Of a stretch of 64,000 nt of DNA, positions 25,114-33,300 are shown one piece after another. Each line of letters opens with the position of its first letter. The stretch's first letter is position 1. Both the position numbers and the translations under genes were made by a program. The DNA comes from FEB-12 sp964503315. GTDB lineage: Bacteria; Zixibacteria; MSB-5A5; GN15; FEB-12. Location of the stretch: assembly GCA_964503315.1 (NCBI GenBank), contig CAZCZL010000004.1:124001-188000 (forward strand). Direction: 5' to 3'. Below the pieces are notes generated by a model. The model made no database searches. It had not been told where the DNA came from and was given only the letters and a program-made list of their open reading frames with translations.

Positions 25114-26211
25114 CTAACTCTTCCGCTTCTTGCGGTTGGAGACAAAATCCCACAGCACATAGCTCCCCAGGTCATCGACTGAGGCGAAGTACGCTCTCCC
25201 GCGGTTGAGTTCCGTCAGCCGTTGCACGAACTGCTGAAGATACGGGTCATCCGTTACCATAAAGGTCGTGATCGGGATCTTTTTCTTACGGCAGATCACC
25301 GCTTCTTCGAGCGTCCGATTAACGATGCGCGGATCCAGCCCCATCGGGTTCTTATAATGTGTGCCGTTCGGACGAGTGATCATGGACGGCTTGCCATCGG
25401 TCACCATGAAGATCTGTTTATTGACATGCTTCTTGGCCAGCAGGATCTGGCGCGCCATGCGCAAGCCTGCCTGCGTATTGGTGTGATAGGGGCCTGCGCC
25501 TATATAGGGGAGATCCGCTATCTGCACCTGTCGGGCATCATCGCCAAACTGGACGATCGAGAGGTCATCCTTTGGGTATTTGGTGAGTATCAGTTCGGTG
25601 AATGCCATCGCCACCTGCTTGGCCGGTGTGATCCTGTCCTCGCCATAGAGAACCATTGAGTGAGAGATATCGATCATCAGGACGGTCGCGCATGACGAGA
25701 GCCGCTCGCTTTCGAATACCTCCAGATCCTTTTCGTCCATGCTCAGGTCGAGATCGCCCGACCGCGCGATGGAGTTGAACATCGATGACGTGAAATCTAT
25801 GTTTCTCGGGCTATCCCCAAATTCGTACGCTCTGCGTTCGGGGAGCGGTTCCTCCGATGACCCTCCTTCGTAGGGCAACGGATGGTCTCCTTTACCGGAT
25901 GACCGCATCTTCTCGAATATCTGGCTGAAGGCATCTTTGCGCAAACCGCGCTCACCTTTGGCCGAAAGTTGGAGGCCGCCGTTTTTTCCGGGCTTGACCA
26001 GTCCCTGTTGTTTCAGCAGTTCTTTGAATTGCTCCAGATCATATTTCTCATCCAACACTCCCTGGGTCTGCAGGCGCTCCATCAGACGAAGCGTCTCGTC
26101 GGCATCACCATTGAGGCGCATCAGCAGGTACGTGTAAATGGACATCAGGTCGTTCAGGTCTTTGATCGCCTGAAACAGCGCCTCATTCCATTGTGAATAG
26201 ATGAACTTCAC
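25114..26211 (-). CDS. VWA domain protein, partner of the upstream AAA ATPase
   Basis: The 365-residue cytosolic protein has a helical N-terminal half (about 1-170) and a C-terminal von Willebrand A domain. The metal-ion-dependent adhesion site is intact: DISHSM near residue 174 and TDGKPS near 272, with a conserved Thr between them. Such proteins form a chelatase- or chaperone-like pair with MoxR-type ATPases, as ChlD does with ChlI. The ATG overlaps the ATPase stop (ATGA), so the two are made together. The client of the pair is unknown. There is no tetrapyrrole gene nearby, which argues against real Mg-chelatase. Confidence 0.85.
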   Translation of the reverse strand: MKFIYSQWNEALFQAIKDLNDLMSIYTYLLMRLNGDADETLRLMERLQTQGVLDEKYDLEQFKELLKQQGLVKPGKNGGLQLSAKGERGLRKDAFSQIFEKMRSSGKGDHPLPYEGGSSEEPLPERRAYEFGDSPRNIDFTSSMFNSIARSGDLDLSMDEKDLEVFESERLSSCATVLMIDISHSMVLYGEDRITPAKQVAMAFTELILTKYPKDDLSIVQFGDDARQVQIADLPYIGAGPYHTNTQAGLRMARQILLAKKHVNKQIFMVTDGKPSMITRPNGTHYKNPMGLDPRIVNRTLEEAVICRKKKIPITTFMVTDDPYLQQFVQRLTELNRGRAYFASVDDLGSYVLWDFVSNRKKRKS

Positions 26212-27686
26212 CGGGAGCCGCCCAGTCCTTTCAGCATATCGGAGAAGATATCCGCGTACCGCACAAGCGAGTCTACTTCCTCACGCGCGATGACATTATT
26301 GTGGTGCAGACCTTCGAGCACCAATTCCATCCGGAGCAAAAGCTCACGTTCGTCTTTGGTGTCGAAGTACTGCTTGACGATCTGCTTCAGCCCGGCTATC
26401 GACTCCAGTCGTTTCCGGTACTCATCGAAAGTCAGGTCATCAGCTATCTCCAGTTTGCGGCCGGTCGAGAAGAAGTCGATAACCGCTTCGTACGGATTCG
26501 ACTGCTCCGGTCGATCCGGACGCTGCTTCTCTTTGCTGGGAGTCGGGAAATGACGCAGGAAGACCGTATTGATGGCTTTCCCGATTAAACTCTGGGCGAC
26601 GATTATCGAACCTTCCTGTTCCCCTTCGTACACCAGCTCGATCTTTCCGGTCACGGCTGGAATCACCGCGTACAGGTCGGTCATCCGCGGGAACAGATCG
26701 TGATCCTTGTTCATGAGCGCGCGACGCTCGACGTTTGACAATAGATTTTCGTAGGCCGCGATCGACACGCGAGCGGATACCCCTGAGGTCTGGTCGACAA
26801 ACTCGCTCGCGCGAGCCTGAAACGACACTTCCTCGATGATATCCCGCACGAACTCGGGTACCTTCACTTCCGTATTCTCCGCGGATTGCTCGCTTGAGGT
26901 GATCGCTTTGGCATCTTCAAGCGTACGCGGATAGTGCGTGATGATCTGCGAGTCAATGCGATCCTTGAGCGGAGTGATGATATTCCCGCGATTGGTGTAG
27001 TCTTCCGGGTTAGCCGAGAAAACGATAAGAATGTCCAGCGGCAGTCGAAGAGGAAATCCTCGCACCTGTATGTCATTTTCCTCGAGAATATTAAGCAACC
27101 CGACCTGAATGCGCGGCTGGAGATCCGGTAATTCATTGATGGCGAAAATGCCGCGGTTGGTGCGCGGGATGATCCCCCAGTGAATCACCTCTTCATTCGA
27201 GATATCCAGTTTTTCGCGTGCCGCTTTGATGGGGTCGATATCGCCTATCAGGTCGGCAATGGAGACATCCGGGGTCGCCAGCTTCTCGTGATAGCGTTCT
27301 TCGCGATGTTTCCATTCAATGGGCGTATTGTCGCCATGCTCCGCGATGATCTGCTTTGCTTTCGGCGATATCGGCCGAAGCGGGTCCTCGTTGAGGTAGC
27401 TACCGGCCACGATCGGCTGCCATTCATCGAGCAACAGATGCAACTGGCGCAGGATGCGGCTCTTAGCCTGCCCTCGAAGTCCCAGCAGGATGAAATGGTG
27501 CTTGGAGAGCACGGCATTCTGTATTTGCGGTAATACCGTCTTTTCGTAGCCAACAATACCGGGGAATATCTTAGCCCCGGACTTGAGGAGTGCTAACAGG
27601 TTCTCGCGCATCTCTTCTTTGACGGAACGGCTCTTCCAGCCGGACTTTTTGAGAGCGCCGAGGGTCGTAGGTAAATTGGGAGTCAC
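26208..27686 (-). CDS. MoxR/Mg-chelatase I-like AAA+ ATPase
   Basis: The 492-residue protein carries a Walker A of the form GLRGQAKSR near residue 70. A Walker-B-like stretch, IFAINELPDL, lies near 180, where asparagine replaces the usual first aspartate. The sensor-like region VFSANPEDYTNRG follows, and after it the long C-terminal helical lid. This pattern belongs to the ChlI-like branch of AAA+ proteins always found with a VWA partner. The ATPase would remodel a substrate presented by that partner. The start is a GTG at 27686 with AAGAAGGA upstream. It heads a two-gene operon ending at a terminator. Confidence 0.85.
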   Translation of the reverse strand: MTPNLPTTLGALKKSGWKSRSVKEEMRENLLALLKSGAKIFPGIVGYEKTVLPQIQNAVLSKHHFILLGLRGQAKSRILRQLHLLLDEWQPIVAGSYLNEDPLRPISPKAKQIIAEHGDNTPIEWKHREERYHEKLATPDVSIADLIGDIDPIKAAREKLDISNEEVIHWGIIPRTNRGIFAINELPDLQPRIQVGLLNILEENDIQVRGFPLRLPLDILIVFSANPEDYTNRGNIITPLKDRIDSQIITHYPRTLEDAKAITSSEQSAENTEVKVPEFVRDIIEEVSFQARASEFVDQTSGVSARVSIAAYENLLSNVERRALMNKDHDLFPRMTDLYAVIPAVTGKIELVYEGEQEGSIIVAQSLIGKAINTVFLRHFPTPSKEKQRPDRPEQSNPYEAVIDFFSTGRKLEIADDLTFDEYRKRLESIAGLKQIVKQYFDTKDERELLLRMELVLEGLHHNNVIAREEVDSLVRYADIFSDMLKGLGGSR

Positions 27687-27802
27687 AGAGCGTCCTTCTT
27701 CAAAATGGCCGAGGTATTGTAGAACCCAATCAGAGTAACAGGCAAAAGCGCCGGTTGGTTCAGGATGTGGAAGGAATTTCGCCAGACGGCGATTGGCCGG
27801 GC

Positions 27803-28045
27803 TTAGGCGAGAGAACGATAGTAGTCGGTGCGGGCGGATTTGGAGACTGAGCCGTGAGGAACCTGGAGCACTTCGACCGTGAAGGGGCGACTTCCCTTTA
27901 TCGCGATAATGTCGCCCATCTTCACTTCATGCGCGGGTTTGACCTTGCGTCCATTCACTTCGACCAGTCCGTTGTCGGCCATCTCTTTGGCCACGGTCCG
28001 TCGCTTGATAAGGCCAACCGTGCTGAGGTAATCGTCAACCCGCAT
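27803..28045 (-). CDS. S4 domain RNA-binding protein
   Basis: The 80-residue protein is a single S4 domain: RVDDYLSTVGLIKRRTVAK, then VEVNGRKVKPAHEV and GDIIAI. It resembles RqcP/Hsp15-type proteins that bind rRNA or stalled 50S subunits. The ATG at 28045 overlaps the stop of the upstream SurA-like gene (TAATG), so the frame extension to 28099 is not used. Being the last gene of an operon with periplasmic chaperones and hprK does not explain its role. Confidence 0.85.
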   Translation of the reverse strand: MRVDDYLSTVGLIKRRTVAKEMADNGLVEVNGRKVKPAHEVKMGDIIAIKGSRPFTVEVLQVPHGSVSKSARTDYYRSLA

Positions 28046-29346
28046 TATTCCTCGAGCTGGTAGACGATGAAGCTTTTCTTCTTGATATCGGCGAGCCACT
28101 TGTCGACCGATCGTCCGGTCTTGTCCTGACGGGCAAGTTCCTTTATCTGGTCGTAGTCGTTTTCAATTGTATATGTCTTGGCCGGAGTATGCTCGAGAAG
28201 ATTGAAAATATGAATGCCGTCCTGCGATGTCACCGGGCCTTTGTAGCTGCCCACTTCGCTCCATCCGGCTACGGCATCAGCAAAGGCCGCGGGCATTTCA
28301 TTGACCGCCAGCCAGCCGATCTCACCGCCGGTTGCGCGCGTGTTGTTATCGTCGGAGAATGTCTTGGCCAGTTCCTCAAAGCTCGCGCCGCCCCGAGCTT
28401 CGCGAAGCAGAGAGTCCGCCAATTGATAAACGGCAGTCGTGTCGGCGGCCGATGGTTCAACCGCCAGGAGAACATGCCTGAGGCGCAGACGATTCTCCTG
28501 CTTACCTTCATTCCGGATGATATGGTATCCGAACTCTGTCCGGACCACACCGGAGATCTCATTGACACCCAGCGCGAACGCGGCGCGGGCAAATTCCGGA
28601 ACGACATCCTCACGGGCAACGTATCCAATGTCGCCGCCGTTCACTCCGGCACCCATACTCGAGTATTGGGAAGAAATGGTAGCGAAATCAGCGCCGCCGA
28701 TTATCCTCTGTCGCAGCTTAGTGGCCAGCGCTTTGACTGAATCTTCGACACGCTGAGAAGGCGTGATGCGCAAGAGAATATGCGCCAATCGCACTGCCTC
28801 CGGCTGGGTCGGCAGGGAGTCTTTGAATTTGGCGTAAAATTCCTCGACCTCATGCTTGGAGATCGAAATGGTCATCAGCCGCTTTTGGATGAGCCGTTGC
28901 TTGAGCAGTTGTTTTTCGATGTCCGGGCGATACCGTTTCTCCAGACCACGAATCGTCAGGTTCTCGGCCGCCAAAGCCTCGTTGAATTTCTCTTCGGAAC
29001 CCATGCGCTGAATGGCGCGCTGGATATATTCATTAACTGCCTGATCTATCTCTTCATCGCGGACTTTGATGCTGGTATCTTTCCGGGCTTCCTGGAGAAA
29101 AAGCAGGTCGGTGACCATCTCGTCGAGCAAGCGATCACGCAGCGCGATGACCTCTTGTTCGGAATTCGGCTTGCGTCCCGTCTGGAGGCTGTATATCTGC
29201 ATCTGGCCGGCAAGTTCCGAGGCGAGGATCGCTTCTTTGCCGACGATCGCGATAATGCGGTCGAGCGTCTGACGCTCCGGCGCGACTCCCTGTGCCGCGG
29301 TAGTAGAGGCCAGGATCAACAGTCCGAGGATGATATATCTTTTCAT
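28045..29346 (-). CDS. surA: SurA-like periplasmic peptidyl-prolyl isomerase/chaperone
   Basis: The 433-residue protein has a signal peptide (about 1-18, ending TTAAQG). A SurA N-terminal chaperone domain (about 25-165) opens with RIIAIVGKEAILASE, and two parvulin domains follow. The first runs from EAVRLAHILLRITP with GGDIGYVAREDVVPEF. The second has RLRHVLLAVEP and GGEIGWLAVNEMPAAF. SurA escorts outer-membrane barrels through the periplasm. The ATG at 29346 overlaps the stop of the upstream parvulin gene by 1 nt; the TTG at 29349 is not used. The gene symbol rests on domain layout. Confidence 0.88.
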   Translation of the reverse strand: MKRYIILGLLILASTTAAQGVAPERQTLDRIIAIVGKEAILASELAGQMQIYSLQTGRKPNSEQEVIALRDRLLDEMVTDLLFLQEARKDTSIKVRDEEIDQAVNEYIQRAIQRMGSEEKFNEALAAENLTIRGLEKRYRPDIEKQLLKQRLIQKRLMTISISKHEVEEFYAKFKDSLPTQPEAVRLAHILLRITPSQRVEDSVKALATKLRQRIIGGADFATISSQYSSMGAGVNGGDIGYVAREDVVPEFARAAFALGVNEISGVVRTEFGYHIIRNEGKQENRLRLRHVLLAVEPSAADTTAVYQLADSLLREARGGASFEELAKTFSDDNNTRATGGEIGWLAVNEMPAAFADAVAGWSEVGSYKGPVTSQDGIHIFNLLEHTPAKTYTIENDYDQIKELARQDKTGRSVDKWLADIKKKSFIVYQLEE

Positions 29347-31091
29347 CAATTCCCTGAGGGCGTACCCGCGGGGGCCTGCACCGCGGAGTATTTCTCCTTG
29401 TTGACCGTTGACCAGAGGACATCATGATTGATCTCGATGGTGGTCGCATCTTTGCGTTCCTTGACCCACTGGTTGAAGCGCTGAGCGGCGTCATCCGCAG
29501 CCAACTTCTGCTGAATCATCGGTCGCACCGCCAGGAAGTCTCTGATCTGCGCATCGATCTTATCCACCACGTAGTATACGGAATACTTGCCACCGGTTGT
29601 CTGGACCGGTCCGCCGATCTCCCCAATAGCTGATTTATAGGCAGCCTCGAAGATCTCCGGATAGCGGTCGCGGGTAATGTACCCGAGATCGCCCTCGGTG
29701 GTCTTGAGTGCCGGGCGTTCGGTCAATTCAACCGCGCGCTTCTTGAAATCCGTCAGCGAGCGAAGATTGGTCAGCTTATTGGCCAGCAATTCGTCGCTGA
29801 CCAGTATCTCGTAAATGTGAACTCGCGCGGCATCCATGTATTCGTTCTGGTGCGCGTCGTAATACTGGCGCATCTGCTCTTCTGTCGGCGGCTTGGAAGT
29901 CATGATGGAGTCGTTGCGCATCACATCCGCGATCGTCAGATCCTTAAAGAGGGTCAATTTGCGCTGGAACTCGTCGTCATTCTCCAGTCCTTCTTTGGTC
30001 GCCTCGAGAATCAGGATATCTGAGAGTTTCGCCTGAAAAACCGCTGACGGCATAGAATCGAACGCCTCAAAACTGGGTCGAGACTGTTGTGGAAGCGAGC
30101 GGGCCAATGTGAGGTAATCTCCGAGGGTGACCTGTCCGCCCTCCCACGTGGCGATCACCAATTCCCGCTCATTGCGATCCAGTTGTCGATCGTCAAAATC
30201 GTTTTTTGGCAGGGTTCGCAAAATCTCCGCGGGATAAAGGTCGTTCCGTTTGTGAACGACATAATCGAGCGTGGAGCGATCCACGGTGAACGGATACTTG
30301 GTTTTTATCGCGTCGATATACGCGGCGGTCAGACGGGTCCGCTTGAGATTCTTGAGCATCCGCTCCAGACTCTCTTTCATCGCCTCATAGGGCTGACGCG
30401 ACTCGTTGGGCAGTCGCTCTGTCACCTTGATGATATGGTAACCGAATCGGGTCTTGACCGGGGTGGATATCTCACCGATCTCCAGCGCCAGCATTGCTTC
30501 CTCAAATTCCTGCGCGCTGGGCATCGCCCCAAACTGGAGAAATCCAAGTTCGCCGCGATTCCGCTTGGCAGTCTGATCCAGCGAATGGTCATACGCCAGT
30601 TGTTCGAAATTCTCCCCGTTGGCCAACCGGGCAACCAAGGAGTCGGCCGAATCTTTAGAATCGGTCAGGATATGGCTGACTTTGTGGCGGAACTCCAGTT
30701 TCGACCAGAGCGCCTGAACTTCGGCATCTGAAACAGTGACCTTGTCCTCAACCGTACGCTTGTAGAGGATATCCAACAGGAATTTGTCTTTGTTGGCGGC
30801 GACCGCCTGGGCCACTTCCTCCTGCTTGTCTATCCCCTTTTCATAGCCGGCCAGGATAAGCAGCCGCTGGACGATCATTGAGTCCAGGATCTGGCTCTTC
30901 ATGTCGAATTCTTCCTGGGCGCTGGCGAAATTCTGCGGTAGGGTCTTTGTCAGCTCTTCGAACTGATCAACTGTGATATCATAAGAGCCGACTTCGGCGA
31001 TCACTTTGTCGTTCGATTTCGAGCAACCGGTGATGAGCGCGGCCAGCATCATCGCCAGGACCACGAACTCACGCTTCCAGATTCTGCTCAT
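29346..31091 (-). CDS. Lipoprotein with parvulin-type PPIase domains
   Basis: The 581-residue precursor begins with a lipoprotein signal, with lipobox LITGC at about residues 19-23, so it should be anchored in a membrane facing the periplasm. A SurA_N-like helical region follows, then a well-formed parvulin domain (FRHKVSHILTDSKDSADSL, later RGELGFLQFG and TRFGYHIIKV). A second, more divergent parvulin-like domain lies near 430-540. The ATG at 31091 is used because the lipobox starts there; the longer frame to 31205 has no signal. It overlaps the next SurA-like gene by 1 nt. The pair probably folds outer-membrane proteins. Confidence 0.85.
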   Translation of the reverse strand: MSRIWKREFVVLAMMLAALITGCSKSNDKVIAEVGSYDITVDQFEELTKTLPQNFASAQEEFDMKSQILDSMIVQRLLILAGYEKGIDKQEEVAQAVAANKDKFLLDILYKRTVEDKVTVSDAEVQALWSKLEFRHKVSHILTDSKDSADSLVARLANGENFEQLAYDHSLDQTAKRNRGELGFLQFGAMPSAQEFEEAMLALEIGEISTPVKTRFGYHIIKVTERLPNESRQPYEAMKESLERMLKNLKRTRLTAAYIDAIKTKYPFTVDRSTLDYVVHKRNDLYPAEILRTLPKNDFDDRQLDRNERELVIATWEGGQVTLGDYLTLARSLPQQSRPSFEAFDSMPSAVFQAKLSDILILEATKEGLENDDEFQRKLTLFKDLTIADVMRNDSIMTSKPPTEEQMRQYYDAHQNEYMDAARVHIYEILVSDELLANKLTNLRSLTDFKKRAVELTERPALKTTEGDLGYITRDRYPEIFEAAYKSAIGEIGGPVQTTGGKYSVYYVVDKIDAQIRDFLAVRPMIQQKLAADDAAQRFNQWVKERKDATTIEINHDVLWSTVNKEKYSAVQAPAGTPSGN

Positions 31092-31240
31092 ATCTATCTG
31101 TATCCTCCATACGCGGTAAACATTGTACTGTGCCAATGGACAACGGTTCCGCCGAACATCGACGGACAAGGCTGAAATGATACAACCTAACGGACGCAAT
31201 ATCAAGGGGTTTTGGGGAGGGTGAAAGCGGCCGGACGCGG

Positions 31241-32212
31241 CTATTCGTAGTCCGATTCGAGATAATCTTTGGTCGTGGACTGGCGGGACAGGCGCTGTGA
31301 GAGCTTTTTGGTGAACTCCAGAGCCGAGTTTTCGCCATACACCTTCAGCATGTGGTTCATGGCAATGACTTCCGAGATCACGGTGATGTTCTTGCCGGGC
31401 GATATCGGCACATTGATCAGCGGGATATTGACCCCCAGTAGAGTGGTGTAACTTTCCTGGATGCCAAGCCGCTCATAGTCAGCGGTCTCCGACCAGAGAG
31501 TTAAACGGACCTCGACCTCTATGCGCTTCTGCAAACGAATCGCCCGGATCCCAAAAAGCTCTTCAATATCGATTATGCCAACCCCCCGGATCTCCATGTG
31601 GTGGCCCAATAGCTCGGAGCCGGAGCCAATTATGACATCGGGGGCTGCCCGAGTGATCTTTACCACGTCATCGGCCACCAGGCGGTGTCCGCGCTCGACC
31701 AGATCGAGCGCTACCTCCGACTTGCCAATGCCGGACTTGCCGGTATAGAGGAGTCCCACGCCGTAAACATCGACCAGGGTGCCGTGCGCGTTGGTCGAGG
31801 GGGCAAAGGCGTGATCTAGGAATGCCGCAAGACGGGCAGAGAGAATGGCGGTAGTCAGACGGCTGCTGAAAATGGCGGTGTTATGGCGTTCGGCCATTCG
31901 CAGGAAAGCGATCGGTGGGGTGATCCCTTTGGCTATAATGACCATGGGCAGATCATAGCCGAACATCTTTTCGGTGACCGCCTCGAGCTGCTGAGCCGGA
32001 AGACCGGTCATGTAGGTCATCTCGGTCTCACCGAGGATCTGGATGCGCTTGTTGGCAAATCGCTCAAAGAAGCCGGCCAGGGCAAGTCCGGGGCGGTGCA
32101 ATTCGGCGTTATTGATGAGTTTCTGAAGTCCTGACTCCGAGGAAGTTAGAAGGGTCAGTTCCAGATCGCGGTTTCTACCCTGATAGAGTTTTTCGACCGT
32201 TAAAGATGCCAT
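31241..32212 (-). CDS. hprK: HPr kinase/phosphorylase
   Basis: The 323-residue protein matches HprK. An N-terminal domain (about 1-130) is followed by the catalytic domain with His144 (NAHG), Walker A GKSGIGKS (158-165), an aspartate pair at 181-182 and the signature HHMEIRGVGIIDI (204-216). HprK phosphorylates and dephosphorylates a serine of HPr-like proteins. In Gram-negatives it often controls cell-envelope or regulatory PTS functions rather than sugar uptake. ATG 32212 is used over an upstream frame to 32299. No ptsH or ptsI is in the window; the only other PTS-type protein is the EIIA-CBS fusion. It lies 149 nt upstream of the parvulin lipoprotein gene in the same direction. Confidence 0.92.
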   Translation of the reverse strand: MASLTVEKLYQGRNRDLELTLLTSSESGLQKLINNAELHRPGLALAGFFERFANKRIQILGETEMTYMTGLPAQQLEAVTEKMFGYDLPMVIIAKGITPPIAFLRMAERHNTAIFSSRLTTAILSARLAAFLDHAFAPSTNAHGTLVDVYGVGLLYTGKSGIGKSEVALDLVERGHRLVADDVVKITRAAPDVIIGSGSELLGHHMEIRGVGIIDIEELFGIRAIRLQKRIEVEVRLTLWSETADYERLGIQESYTTLLGVNIPLINVPISPGKNITVISEVIAMNHMLKVYGENSALEFTKKLSQRLSRQSTTKDYLESDYE

Positions 32213-32363
32213 AATCAAATCAATATAGCGAGTTTCGCAAAGTTGAGGCAAGCCAGAAAAGCCCCGTTGCGCTACGTCAAGGGAACAATACCGCATCACA
32301 CGCGCATGCCGGACAAGTAATTAGGAGGTGGTGGGCGACAAGGCGCTGATGGGCTAAAAGTAT

Positions 32364-32391
32364 TTGACAAGTCGCCGAAATACTATATACT
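32364..32391 (+). promoter_or_regulatory. Promoter of tRNA-Asn
   Basis: TTGACA (32364-32369) and TATACT (32386-32391) are 16 nt apart, placing the start about 58 nt before the tRNA. Confidence 0.75.
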
Positions 32392-32456
32392 ACGATTCCT
32401 CTCGGGGACAGGCTACGCCTGAAACCGATGGTACAACATAGAATTAGCTCATACAC

Positions 32457-32529
32457 TCCCCTGTAGCTCAGTCGGTAGAGCAGCTGACTGTTAATCAGCG
32501 GGTCGCTGGTTCGAGTCCAGCCGGGGGAG
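32457..32529 (+). tRNA. tRNA-Asn (GTT)
   Basis: The 73-nt sequence folds into a full cloverleaf. The acceptor TCCCCTG pairs with CGGGGGA, the D arm starts GCTC, the anticodon arm is GCTGA-CTGTTAA-TCAGC with anticodon GTT, and the T arm is GCTGG-TTCGAGT-CCAGC. The discriminator is G, as in other tRNA-Asn. CCA is not encoded. It has its own promoter and terminator. Confidence 0.97.
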
Positions 32530-32542
32530 CTTAAGTTCTATA

Positions 32543-32582
32543 AGAAGTCCTCCAGGTCTCCGCTTGGAGGGCTTCTCTTTTG
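32543..32582 (+). terminator. Terminator of tRNA-Asn
   Basis: GAAGTCCTCCA (32544-32554) pairs with TGGAGGGCTTC (32565-32575), including one G-U pair, and is followed by TCTCTTTTG. Confidence 0.75.
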
Positions 32583-33300
32583 ACCTCTCCAAGCGGCCAC
32601 TCGGGAAGTACCGACGATTCTGCGCTGTTTGTGCTGCCCAGGTGCATGGGAGAGTTCCGCTCCGGCTGGTATTGCGCTGTCGCTATTGCCATTCCTACCC
32701 CCTGTTGCTAAACATCTTATGAGACCCTCTCTCTTCTGACAGTGCGAGAGGCTCGTTCGAGCCGGGCCAGCTTGACCGGATTCGGAAGGTGTTTACGCGG
32801 CCGAATCAATCGTCCCCCAAAACGGGCTGTGGGCAGCCATTCTCAAGTTTCTGTAAGTGGACCGAAGTTTACTTGTTTGACCCACCCCGGAAACCCGAAA
32901 ATCGCTTGACAATACGCCAAATTTTGGTTTCCTTATAATGTGCTCGGGGCGGATCTGCGTAAGAACTCTTTGCTCGCAGTCTTCGAAGCTCTTCCGCCTT
33001 ACTTAACTCAACAAGATATTAGGTGATTGACGAGAGGTAATACTGACGATTGCACCTTGCTCATTGACTACCAGTGCGGAAATCTATGTAATCAATCAGT
33101 GACTTCGATTCCGTTGTCGACTGGTACAGCAATTCAGCGTTATATCTCTCAATCCAGCATCTAAAAAAGATCATGGCAGACCGTAGTGGCGTGAAGGACG
33201 TTAGCGAATGCCGGCGTGTTGTCTGGCATTCGAGGTCGCAGTCGCGCATGCTGGTGCGGTCACAACAGGTGCAGTAGGCACCGAATCCCGGGAGGGATTT
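32583..33300. other. Long gene-free region before the giant repeat-protein gene
   Basis: I see no convincing gene in these 718 bp. It contains a small hairpin GGCTCG-TT-CGAGCC (32750-32763) and a candidate promoter at 32906-32939. A leader of about 350 nt follows, with a further hairpin at 33205-33232 (CGAATGCC and GGCATTCG, 8-bp arms). No known riboswitch core was recognised. Confidence 0.5.
32906..32939 (+). promoter_or_regulatory. Unusual candidate promoter for the giant gene
   Basis: Exact TTGACA (32906-32911) and exact TATAAT (32934-32939) are separated by 22 nt, too long for normal sigma-70 use. The spacer contains the dyad CCAAA-T-TTTGG (32917-32927). That layout recalls promoters of the MerR type, where a bound activator compensates for a long spacer (19-20 nt there). 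The TATAAT might also work alone. Confidence 0.4.

Noticed and set aside
25114..27686. True magnesium chelatase genes
   Set aside because: No H subunit or tetrapyrrole genes are nearby, and the Walker B variant and VWA layout fit the generic MoxR-VWA pairs better.
33205..33290. Possible c-di-GMP riboswitch in the leader of the giant gene
   Set aside because: A hairpin is present, but the conserved GEMM core bases could not be found.
32457..33300. tRNA-Asn next to a long gene-free region and a giant accessory-like gene, as in an integrated element
   Set aside because: No integrase gene, no second copy of the tRNA 3' end and no mobile-element genes were seen, and the flanking genes are ordinary chromosomal genes.
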